From Amoebophrya sp. AT5.2 (Eukaryota > Sar > Dinophyceae > Syndiniales > Amoebophryaceae): a stretch of DNA of 13,639 nucleotides. The position numbers and the translations under genes were made by a program. Of the stretch, positions 1 to 6,439 are shown one piece after another (the stretch's first letter is position 1; every line of letters begins with the position of its first letter). The notes under the pieces are model-generated. The model saw only the letters and a program-made list of their open reading frames with translations, did not search any database and was not told the DNA's origin. The stretch lies in assembly GCA_005223375.1 (NCBI GenBank), contig RXOD01005521.1:1-13639 (forward strand), in the 5' to 3' direction.

Positions 1-1583
1 AGCAGAACCGCGAAAGTGAAAGTGACCACGAACGTGACGGATATCCAGCCGCGCGGGTGCACGTCCCGGAGCTCCGCCAATAGAGCCGCGCGCTGCCGTC
101 GGTGCGCTTCTTTCTTCGCGAAGTTTTGCAGTCGTTGCATTTGCTGCTCTTCCTTCAACGTCTTCGTTGTCCTTTTATTCGCCCTCTCGTCAACAGCCTT
201 CTTCGCGTTGTCAACGTTTGGGTTTGGATTTGCAACGACCGCGGTGGCGGTGGTCCGGATCTTCGCTACTTCCTGCTCCAACGCCTTGCCATTTGCGACC
301 GTCAGGTGGTCTTCTGGAAGTTGATGTTGATCGTCCTCGCCGCCTCCAACTTCTATCCCCACGTCGAGCTGCTGTATCGCATCTTCGGGGGAAGGAACTG
401 CTTCTCCCTCACTTCTACCCTTCCTCGTCGGCGCGCGATGATGAGCAGCGCCTGCGACTTGTAGTGTGGCTGCGGTGTAGTAAGCGCTCTTTGCGGACAT
501 TTCACGCCTTTCCTTCGCCTTTTCCTTTGCGTTGTAATCGGTGCTCCAGGCTGCACCATGTTGGTCAATGCTGCCTGCTTCGAAGTAGAACGTCTCGTTA
601 CCATTTGCGCCCGTGGTCGTCCAGTCCCAGTTTTCTTCTTCATCTTCGCCCCCCCCGACCTCCACGAGGCCTTCGCCTTCAGCATCAGGGGAAACAGCTT
701 CTCCTTCACTCCCCACCTGCTTCATCGGCGGCGCGCGCTGTTGAAGAAGGAGAGCACCCGCGTCGTGGTCTCCTGCGGTACTCCACGCCGCTTCATCTTG
801 CATTGCAGCGGAAAGCCGTCCGACCTCAGCCACACTCTCGTCGCCAACTACCCGGATCTCCCCTCCGCCGCCGGCGACTTCTTCTCGTTGGGCTTGGGCT
901 GCGGACTCCAACGCCGCCTCTTCGTTCGCAATCACAGCGGAAATCCGTCTCTGCGTCGCGGTATCCCACGCCGCTCCATCATTCATCGCAGCAGAAAGCC
1001 GTCTCTGGCCTGCGTTATCCCACGCCGCTCCGTCATTCATCGCAGCAGAAACAGAAAGCCGTCTCGTGGAAGTAGCGACCAGCCCGTTGGAAAAGTCCTG
1101 GGTCTGCTGCTCTCGGCTCTCTTTTTGGCCGCTTTCAACAACACCGCGCATCTCCTCATACCTTTTTCCGAGTCGATCGAAGCGACTCACAGAACACATT
1201 TTGGGCATTCCGTCGTCGTCATGTCCCAGCCACCAATTTGGTTCATCATGATTTCGACTTCCACTTAAACCCTTCTTGGTCCGGAACGCGTGCAGCACTT
1301 GCATTCGTGTTTTCCACGCTGACATCGATTCCCGCACGCGTACTTGTTTGTCGTGTGCGGGGTCGTTCTCCACATCCAGTAAGGCGTTCGTTTTTCTTCT
1401 CCGCTCCTCGACCGTTTCGCCCTTTGTAAACTCACCCGCTTCTTCCACCGCGGCCTCCTCCAAGTGCGCAAACTGATCCTCACCCAGTCGGAGCATGTAA
1501 CGGATGAACAAAAGGCTCAGAAAAATCATCACGCCGATTCCCACCCAGGCGTCCACCGCCTGCTTCGAGTCGGGCTCCACCAT
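1..1583 (-). CDS. Partial hypothetical membrane protein with internal repeats (3' end off the window)
   Basis: An unbroken frame of 527 codons runs from ATG at 1583-1581 to the left edge. An in-frame TAG at 1601-1599 fixes this ATG as the first one. I do not recognise the family. Residues about 12-31 (from AWVGIGVM to IRYML) form one hydrophobic membrane segment with a short acidic N-terminus, so it is probably a signal anchor. Residues 174-230 carry three tandem copies of an 18-20 residue unit (RRLSAAMNDGAAW...), with a fourth at 255-273. A larger block built around SEGEAV and VGGGED occurs twice, at about 265-327 and 344-431. Residues about 450-508 are charged, Gln/Lys/Arg-rich and probably coiled coil. 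A second hydrophobic stretch starts at W513 and runs off the edge. No catalytic motif is visible. The topology suggests a two-pass or hairpin membrane protein with a large repeat-rich middle. The coding assignment is firm; the function is unknown. Confidence 0.82.
   Translation of the reverse strand, partial: MVEPDSKQAVDAWVGIGVMIFLSLLFIRYMLRLGEDQFAHLEEAAVEEAGEFTKGETVEERRRKTNALLDVENDPAHDKQVRVRESMSAWKTRMQVLHAFRTKKGLSGSRNHDEPNWWLGHDDDGMPKMCSVSRFDRLGKRYEEMRGVVESGQKESREQQTQDFSNGLVATSTRRLSVSAAMNDGAAWDNAGQRRLSAAMNDGAAWDTATQRRISAVIANEEAALESAAQAQREEVAGGGGEIRVVGDESVAEVGRLSAAMQDEAAWSTAGDHDAGALLLQQRAPPMKQVGSEGEAVSPDAEGEGLVEVGGGEDEEENWDWTTTGANGNETFYFEAGSIDQHGAAWSTDYNAKEKAKERREMSAKSAYYTAATLQVAGAAHHRAPTRKGRSEGEAVPSPEDAIQQLDVGIEVGGGEDDQHQLPEDHLTVANGKALEQEVAKIRTTATAVVANPNPNVDNAKKAVDERANKRTTKTLKEEQQMQRLQNFAKKEAHRRQRAALLAELRDVHPRGWISVTFVVTFTFAVL
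291..554 (-). repeat. Long dispersed repeat block, copy 2
   Basis: Encodes residues 344-431. It repeats the landmarks AAWST, HRAP (382-385), RSEGEAV, EVGGGED and VANG of copy 1. It is longer because of a roughly 20-residue charged insert after AAWST that is rich in Lys, Arg, Glu and Ala. Confidence 0.65.
603..791 (-). repeat. Long dispersed repeat block, copy 1
   Basis: Encodes residues 265-327 of the membrane protein. Landmarks in order are AAWST, RAP (283-285), GSEGEAV, EVGGGED and ANGN at the end. The same order of landmarks recurs in copy 2 at 291-554, which points to an old internal duplication that took in the fourth short unit. Confidence 0.7.
894..1064 (-). repeat. Tandem 18-20 codon repeat in the membrane protein gene
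   Basis: Three head-to-tail units encode residues 174-193, 194-211 and 212-230, each beginning RR(L/I)S and containing AAW or AAL about 12 residues later. Units 1 and 2 are almost identical at the nucleotide level apart from a 6-nt indel, which suggests a recent duplication. Unit 3 is more diverged (RRISAVIANEEAAL). A fourth related unit (GRLSAAMQDEAAW) lies separately at residues 255-267. Confidence 0.85.
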
Positions 1584-2588
1584 GTTGTCCGATTGTGTCT
1601 ATGCTAGGCGCACATAGTAAGATAAAGGCCGTAGTTGTGAAAGAGTCGTCCCACTGCTGTAATTTTTCAGCTAGCTTCTAGTAGAGATGGAAACAATACT
1701 GTACCTTTGGGTTTGATTGACTTGATATGACATACTCAGCGCGGAAAAGCCGCCCTGCGGCTCCTCCGAGGGGGACTAGCACTAGCCTCCGTGCCCGAGC
1801 AATATCCTCAAAAAACAAGAAGGCAGAAGATTGCAGGGCAGGCTGAAGCTACGGCGCTTGTGCCTGTGGAGATTCCTGGCAACATGTCTCAAGAATTACA
1901 GTACCGAGGAGCAGGCTGCGGGGGCTCACCTCGCCTCGGCTCCTTCGTATTCGTACGCTTCGCCGACGCCAATCGCTCCACGATAGAGATAGTACTACGA
2001 TACTGCTGCGCGCGTTCATTACGGTCATACCGATAGGCGTACGGGCGGCACCAATCCTGATACGGATGCATGTAGATCCATTAACAAAGGCCACGCATTA
2101 CGAAATCATACCGATGATATTCTGCGTCCGTTCTCACGAGGATGGGGTCTGTGGAGCACCGGGACGACGACAAAAAAATAGACGTCGAAAGCGCACGACG
2201 GACTTTGTTTCACCGGAACTTATACGCCACGTTCACGGATATCAAATTTCGCGACCGAAGATAGCTTCACAGCTTCACAGGCCTTTATTGCTTCTGGTGT
2301 ACCTCGGATCGTTATGCGAGTAAATGAGTTGTTCTTCCATGATCTCACAACGATTTTCAAGCACCATGTCGCTATCACCGATATCAGGGTTAACCGATAA
2401 CGTCCAGACTCGAACTCAAAAGAACATTGAAGCAGGTCGCAGAGCGGTCTAACATTTCTCTGCGAGGAAAAACTGAAGCCGCGAGAAATAAAATGACATC
2501 AGATGGCGAATGGGGAATGGCGAATCATGAGAGACAGAGATGGCCAAATTTATCATGCGAATGTGACGATGCCAAGAGAATGGCCAAT
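1584..2588. other. Intergenic region without a supportable gene
   Basis: About 1 kb between the start of the left membrane-protein gene and the possible tail of the Erv1 gene. Both strands are broken by frequent stops. Visible items are a GC-rich hairpin at 1748-1762 and short open frames on the plus strand, for example 40 codons from ATG 2142 to TAG 2264 and an overlapping-frame stretch at 2263-2400. Neither has a recognisable domain. The promoter and leader of the left gene should lie near 1584-1800, but I see no clear core element. Confidence 0.6.
1748..1762. repeat. GC-rich inverted repeat (6-bp stem, 3-nt loop)
   Basis: AGCCGC, loop CCT, GCGGCT form a perfect 6-bp stem with a 3-nt loop in an otherwise less GC-rich intergenic region. 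It is followed by a run of pyrimidines and a GAGGGGG block. Its role is unknown and it could be chance. Confidence 0.5.
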
Positions 2589-2732
2589 TCAAGTGTAGTT
2601 GTAGATCGAAAAGCGTGGTTTTTCGGCTTTGCTAGTGGCTTCCGCGTAGTTACAGTTAGGGTCCTCCTCCTCCTCCTCCTCCTCGTCCTCGCCGTTTTCA
2701 TCATTTTGCATACTGAAATCCAAAGCTTTTTT
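2589..2732 (-). other. Possible acidic C-terminal extension of the Erv1 homologue in the +1 frame
   Basis: Immediately after the Erv1 stop (TAA 2733-2731) the +1 frame is open for 47 codons to TGA 2591-2589. Starting at the second base of the stop, it begins KKALDFSMQNDENGED, runs through seven Glu, and ends in a mixed polar segment. The frame is open from 2752 onward, so a one-base insertion anywhere in 2733-2752, or a translational +1 shift, would join it. There is no GT donor nearby for a canonical intron. It may simply be 3' UTR made to look acidic by the GAG microsatellite. No homology is recognised. Confidence 0.28.
2663..2683. repeat. Trinucleotide microsatellite (CCT)7
   Basis: Seven uninterrupted CCT units on the plus strand (AGG/GAG on the minus strand), followed by an interrupted continuation. 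Read in one minus-strand frame it gives a run of seven Glu, part of the possible acidic tail of the Erv1 homologue. Confidence 0.9.
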
Positions 2733-3189
2733 AGGTCCATTGCTTTCCTTCTTTGGTCAATTGAAGCAGGCGCGCGAATTCTTGCTCCTTCCCGGGATCT
2801 ATTAGCCGTGGCTGGGACAGGTCGTCCCGCACTCGGTTGTGCGCCCAGCTCCACCACCTGGCGTAGTTTTCCCTTGACGAGAAGTCCGGCTGCTTCTCCG
2901 CCACGATATCGATGAAGGACTCCGCACAGTGACTGCAAGGATAGAACTGCACAAACGACACAAACCACTCCTGCAACGAGCGCTGCTTTTCGGGTGGAGG
3001 GTGCTGGTCGCAATTCGCCGCCATCGTGTGTAGGTACCGCCAGGCTGCGCGGCCGATCTGGGACCGCGTCGGCGGGTACGCCTTGGTGCTCTGGTCGAGT
3101 CCCGCGGGCGCCTCGTCGGAACAACTCTGCTCTGCACAGCGCTCTTCCGTGCGGAACTTCTCCTTCAGGCGACCCAGAACGGAGTCCAT
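2731..3189 (-). CDS. Erv1/ALR-type FAD-dependent sulfhydryl oxidase, 152 aa
   Basis: Members of this family oxidise thiols to disulfides using FAD. In mitochondria they regenerate the import receptor Mia40 and pass electrons to cytochrome c or oxygen in the intermembrane space. The Erv core is easy to see: GRAAWRYLHTMAA at 46-58 (the family's W..LH FAD-contacting helix), FYPCSHCAESF at 82-92 with the redox CXXC C85/C88, then W112 and AHNRV at 116-120 (the W..xHN.V helix). An N-terminal C18/C23 pair (CX4C) is a candidate shuttle disulfide. The two cysteines that form the structural disulfide in yeast and human proteins are absent: S114 stands in the WLCHLHN position, and there is no Cys after P127 where FDC is expected. 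The length is close to short ALR (about 125 aa) plus a short leader. ATG 3189 gives a sensible start with G at +4. A viral-type Erv is possible but unlikely given the neighbours. Family assignment is strong; location is inferred. Confidence 0.92.
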   Translation of the reverse strand: MDSVLGRLKEKFRTEERCAEQSCSDEAPAGLDQSTKAYPPTRSQIGRAAWRYLHTMAANCDQHPPPEKQRSLQEWFVSFVQFYPCSHCAESFIDIVAEKQPDFSSRENYARWWSWAHNRVRDDLSQPRLIDPGKEQEFARLLQLTKEGKQWT

Positions 3190-3673
3190 CTTCTATACGT
3201 AAAAAAACTTGCAATATGTATCTATAATGTATTGCAAAAGCAAAAGCAAATGCTAATGCACCCGAGGTACAACTAGCCAAGGGCGAGTGTTTTTTGGGCC
3301 TGTTGAGACGTTACCGCCATCAATCTGGTGGGTGACCACGGTTGTAGTGTATTTTTGACCATAAGTGAATCGCGCGGGTGTGAAGAGCGCCCCGAGTGCC
3401 TCCACGGTGCGATCGGATCTTCGGTACGTAGTGCTCCTTTGCGTAGATTCTCACAGGAGATCGCGCAAGTCCGCGTTTGCTTCCAGGCTGTGATAGTTGA
3501 TTCATGAGGAAAGAAGAAGTCACACGAAGAACGATGAACAGAGAGAGAGAAACAGCACAGCATATCAAAATTTCAGATTCCGCCTCATTGTGGAACTTCT
3601 GCGTGGTCAGCGTGAGTGAAGTCGAGCTGATGTTGTGCTCAGCTATCGAGTAATTCAATTTCTTTGAAATGTT
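3190..3673 (-). other. Spacer between Erv1 and the low-complexity gene; orphan open frames, one acceptor-like site
   Basis: On the minus strand a pyrimidine-rich tract (about 3540-3501) leads to CACAG ending at 3488, which looks like a splice acceptor. Downstream, two competing frames stay open: one from 3487 to TGA 3320 (basic, for example RIYAKEHYVPKI) and one from 3450 to TAG 3253 (for example ARFTYGQKYTTTVV). Neither has an ATG, a donor partner or a recognised domain, so I assign no gene. The stretch just upstream of Erv1 (3190-3260) is AT-rich, with short repeats of AAAAGC on the plus strand, and is probably the Erv1 leader. Confidence 0.4.
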
Positions 3674-5869
3674 TTAGGAGAGCAAGGGCCGCTTTTTTGG
3701 CAAGACGACTCTCTTTTTCGTCGGAGCTGCGGGCCCCACCGTGACGGCTTGCGCATGGCGTTGGCCGCCCACGGGTGTTACTACAGGCGAATCGCCGCTC
3801 AGCGGGTTCGTTGCGATTGGCTGCGACGTGGCTTCTGTCGCACTAGCGCTGACGCGTGCTGCCGTTTTCTTTGCTGCTCCGCGCTCTTCGGCTGGTTCGC
3901 GCTCGCCAGCCGCCGCCGGGATGACGTCCTTTGCTTCCACCTCTGGAACTGTCGGAACAACTGTAACTGTTGTTCTCCCATCCTCCTGTTTGTTGTTGTT
4001 CGAGTTCGAGTTCGTCGTTGCACAGCTGGATCGCGTCATCCGCATCTGTTCCTCTCCGTACGCTGATGCTCCGCTGGCGCTGTCTCTCCCGCTCAACAGG
4101 TTCATCCCGCTCGCTATAGCTCCAATGCCACTCAACAAGTCCATCATGCCGTTTTGGCTTTCCCCACCTGCACCTGCCCGCGCGTTGCTCGATGAGGACC
4201 CGGCAGCTCCACCGCCGTTCACAGATAGGTACCGCAGGTTGTCGTGCATGCCCTTGGAGTTCGTGATCGTGGGTCTGAAAAACCCCGTCGGATTCAGCCG
4301 CATGTCCTCCCCGATGTCGCTCCACCGTTGGCTCAGGTTCGTGTACTCAAAGCCCCCACTCATCACCGAGAACGCCCCCCCGTTGCCACGCCCACGGGAC
4401 ATCACGTGCGAGCTGAGGCGCTCACGCCCTCCGGGGAGTTGCGGCTGGTGCGTCAGACCCCCGGAAAACAGGGTAGTTCCCTTGGAGCCCCCGAGCTTGG
4501 TGCTGAGGCGGGCCCGTTGCAGCGTTGATTCCCGCAACGAGCGGAGGCGAGACTCGCGACTCGTCGTCATGGACACAGTGGAGGAAGTACTCTCGCGACC
4601 GGAATCAAACATGCGACTGTCGAAACGCGGGATCTGAGGCTGGAAATTCGCGACCGTGTTCAGCGCCCGAGCAGGAGTGGCGGCGGAGGGAGGGTTGGCG
4701 GTAGCGGGAGGAGGCGCCGGGGGCTGTTGCTGTTCATCTTGATCTTCTTCGCGGCCCTGGAGATGGTTTTTAGAGTTTAAGTAGTATATCGAATCACTCC
4801 TGTGTCTTGCACGAGGAAAGATGGAAAGTGCGCGCCGCCCAATTTCTTGCGCTTTCCTTTCGTTCGTTTGGTCTGCTGGGTCTTCTAGACCGGCGCGCGC
4901 TCCTTGAGCGCGCGTTGCTGGCGGTCTACGACGTCTACTGTCTCTACCTATTATCAAAAGCAATTGCAAATGCAGCAATACCTGATCGATACTATCAGCG
5001 CCCAGCCCGCCACCTGCCGTCGAGCCTTCCGCCCGCCGCCTTGGGCCCGTCGTGACGCTAACGGCAGGCGGTGCTCCCGGCGTTGGCCGAGGACCCAAAA
5101 ACGTCACAACGGTTTGTTTCGACGCTCCTATCTGCTGCAGCTTCTGTTTGGCAACTGCAGCTGCGCTGCTACCGTCAGTTAGCCTTTTTCTGCGGGCTGG
5201 GCCGCCCGTCCCACTGCTCGTCCCACTCCCAGGCCCCAGCGTGCTCAAGCTACTGCTCCCACCGACGACCACAGCTGATATATCAGGAACTGCTCCCAGG
5301 GGCAAATGTGCCTGCCCGAGCGCTTGTTCTGAGCACGCGTGAGAACCAGCACATGTACTGCGTTGCTGCTGGTTCTCGGGCGTGCTCGGCTGTTGCGTTA
5401 CTGCTCCTTCGGCATGTTGTGGAGGCGGCTCCGCTGCGGCGGCTGTCTCGAGACTCAAGCTGATGCGGATTTTTTCGCGGGTTGGAGAATCCAGTGAGGC
5501 CGACGAGGGCCGATTTCGCAGCCCGATGTGGCCGCCTCCAGTATTTGGCCGCTTTCTTGCTGCGATTGCGACACCAGCGGGCTTCTCGGGGTTAGGATCG
5601 GAGCCGCCGGTTTTTACCAATCCGGCAACAACCGCGTCGGCCAGGGCCTCAGCGGTCTGTTCAGCCTGACGGGCGAAAGCGGCCGCTGCAGATGAAGTGC
5701 TTGAGCTTGAGGTCGCAGCTGCCGGCGTGGCCCCTGCGAAGATTTCTTGGGCGCTTTGCTGAGATGATGCGAGCTCGCCACCCGCTGAAGTGGGGGACAA
5801 CAGGTTTTGCGCTTTCAACAACTGAACGTGGCGCCACAACTCCAAAAGCTCCGGGTCGACCTCCGTCAT
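3674..5869 (-). CDS. Hypothetical low-complexity, disordered protein (656 aa spliced, 731 aa if the intron is retained)
   Basis: The frame opens at ATG 5869 with an in-frame TAA 21-24 nt upstream and closes at TAA 3676-3674. I recognise no domain. Residues 5-24 (PELLELWRHVQLLKAQNLL) form a probable amphipathic helix. The rest is largely Ala/Ser/Gln/Pro-rich disorder. A Ser/Arg segment (about RESTSSTVSMTTSRESRL) precedes the one part that looks constrained, from FEYTNLSQRWSDIGED through FFRPTITNSKGMHDNL. Then come a small hydrophobic stretch (LLSGIGAIASGMNLLSG), an Asn-rich run, and a basic C-terminus KKRVVLPKKRPLLS. Codons 297-371 (4757-4981) differ in composition and are bounded by a good donor and acceptor in phase 0, so the likely product joins 3674-4756 with 4982-5869. 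A scaffold, nuclear or RNA-associated role would be a guess. The neighbours give no hint. Confidence 0.72.
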   Translation of the reverse strand: MTEVDPELLELWRHVQLLKAQNLLSPTSAGGELASSQQSAQEIFAGATPAAATSSSSTSSAAAAFARQAEQTAEALADAVVAGLVKTGGSDPNPEKPAGVAIAARKRPNTGGGHIGLRNRPSSASLDSPTREKIRISLSLETAAAAEPPPQHAEGAVTQQPSTPENQQQRSTCAGSHACSEQALGQAHLPLGAVPDISAVVVGGSSSLSTLGPGSGTSSGTGGPARRKRLTDGSSAAAVAKQKLQQIGASKQTVVTFLGPRPTPGAPPAVSVTTGPRRRAEGSTAGGGLGADSIDQVLLHLQLLLIIGRDSRRRRPPATRAQGARAGLEDPADQTNERKAQEIGRRALSIFPRARHRSDSIYYLNSKNHLQGREEDQDEQQQPPAPPPATANPPSAATPARALNTVANFQPQIPRFDSRMFDSGRESTSSTVSMTTSRESRLRSLRESTLQRARLSTKLGGSKGTTLFSGGLTHQPQLPGGRERLSSHVMSRGRGNGGAFSVMSGGFEYTNLSQRWSDIGEDMRLNPTGFFRPTITNSKGMHDNLRYLSVNGGGAAGSSSSNARAGAGGESQNGMMDLLSGIGAIASGMNLLSGRDSASGASAYGEEQMRMTRSSCATTNSNSNNNKQEDGRTTVTVVPTVPEVEAKDVIPAAAGEREPAEERGAAKKTAARVSASATEATSQPIATNPLSGDSPVVTPVGGQRHAQAVTVGPAAPTKKRVVLPKKRPLLS
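4757..4981 (-). other. Probable 225-nt intron, phase 0, stop-free in frame
   Basis: The donor reads GATCAG|GTATTGCTGC (first intron base 4981) and the acceptor CCATCTCCAG|GGC (last intron base 4757). Its length is 75 x 3 and it contains no stop in the host frame, so retention would add 75 residues. Its ends match those of the intron in the Urb2-like gene, including CTTAAACTC (4773-4781 on the plus strand as GAGTTTAAG) at the likely branch point. The encoded peptide is Leu- then Arg-rich, unlike its flanks, which favours an intron over coding sequence. Confidence 0.62.
4886..4928. repeat. Two-part hairpin inside the 225-nt intron
   Basis: TAGACCG at 4886-4892 pairs with CGGTCTA at 4922-4928. 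Inside it, CGCGCGCT at 4894-4901 pairs with AGCGCGCG at 4907-4914 across a 5-nt loop. A 1-nt and 7-nt asymmetric internal loop separates the two perfect stems. Confidence 0.75.
5331..5387. repeat. Inverted repeat, 21-bp arms, within coding sequence
   Basis: The left arm 5331-5351 (GAGCACGC-GT-GAGAACCAGCA) and right arm 5367-5387 (TGCTGGTTCTC-GG-GCGTGCTC) are reverse complements at 19 of 21 positions. The 15-nt loop is at 5352-5366. In the minus-strand message it would fold into a strong hairpin inside the frame of the low-complexity protein, at its only Cys-containing stretch (RSTCAGSHACSEQ). It may be a remnant of a small insertion. Confidence 0.85.
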
Positions 5870-6439
5870 TTTGAGATACTGTATTCTTTAAAAACTTTTC
5901 TACCGCTGTGCATAGAAACACAGAATTGGAACGACGAAACGTCGAATCTTGTTGGCGCAGTGGACAGCCTAACAGGCGTGTCACTGCGCGAATCTACTCT
6001 TTCATTCTGATGAATCACTTACGCGAATCGGCTGCCGAGGAGGCAAAGAGAAGTGAATGCGGTGGTCGATGATCCTGCGCTAGCGCTCTTTCCCACGGTA
6101 CGACAACATCTCCGCAGCTCTCTCGACGCACTCTCATCCTCGAAATCTACTTCCGATCATGCGAACCTCGACCGGGGTCGCTAGACGTAGATTTCTTCTT
6201 AATTGAATGCAACACGTATAAACGGGGCACGAACTTATTCCGGCACAGGCTAGTAGGGATCAGCGCCAATCGTCGCATCATGCTGCACAAGGAAATAAAC
6301 ATGTTCTTTAAAAATAAAAGAAGTCTCGGGACGTTCTGGTTCCAGCATCGAAAATTGTTGCAGCTGAATTTTTCAAATTCAACTTTTTGAATTTGAAAGC
6401 CGATAAAGAACATTCTTGCGTTTAACTTCCATCATTCGA
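5870..6439 (-). other. Spacer and probable 5' leader of the low-complexity gene, with a consensus splice donor
   Basis: A consensus donor GATTCGC|GTAAGT has its GTAAGT at 6022-6017. A pyrimidine-rich acceptor ending CACAG at 5906 would make a 117-nt intron in the 5' leader; AG sites nearer the ATG (ACAG ending 28-10 nt upstream) are alternatives. Upstream of the donor is a short ATG-initiated frame (MRVRRESCGDVVV...). It leaves phase 1 and does not join the main frame through any AG I tested, so a leader intron is more likely than a coding exon. The 6150-6370 part is AT-rich, with no gene. Confidence 0.4.
6371..6398. repeat. Perfect 12-bp AT-rich hairpin 3' of the Urb2-like gene
   Basis: TTTCAAATTCAA (6371-6382), loop CTTT (6383-6386), TTGAATTTGAAA (6387-6398). 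It lies about 42 nt beyond the stop codon of the minus-strand Urb2-like gene, so it falls in its 3' UTR or at its 3' end. It might act in 3'-end formation or RNA stability, but nothing in the sequence proves a role. Confidence 0.8.

Noticed and set aside
167..1268. Long plus-strand open frames (302 and 236 codons)
   Set aside because: They are antisense to the 527-codon minus-strand frame, start at non-ATG or internal codons, and have Arg/Pro/Leu/Ser-rich composition typical of a reversed GC-rich gene.
2589..2752. Euplotes-type programmed +1 frameshifting as the general rule here
   Set aside because: The stop contexts are ACC-TAA, AGA-TAG and CGA-TAA, not the AAA-TAR motif, and the long genes show no such shifts.
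2427..2915. Plus-strand frame with a Leu-rich run resembling a membrane segment
   Set aside because: The Leu run is the CCT microsatellite read in frame, the start is TTG, and the 3' half is antisense to Erv1.
2525..3280. 251-codon minus-strand frame across Erv1
   Set aside because: It is a shadow in another frame; the Erv core motifs are only in the 152-codon frame.
3741..4637. 298-codon plus-strand frame
   Set aside because: It is antisense to the low-complexity gene and has no recognisable motif.
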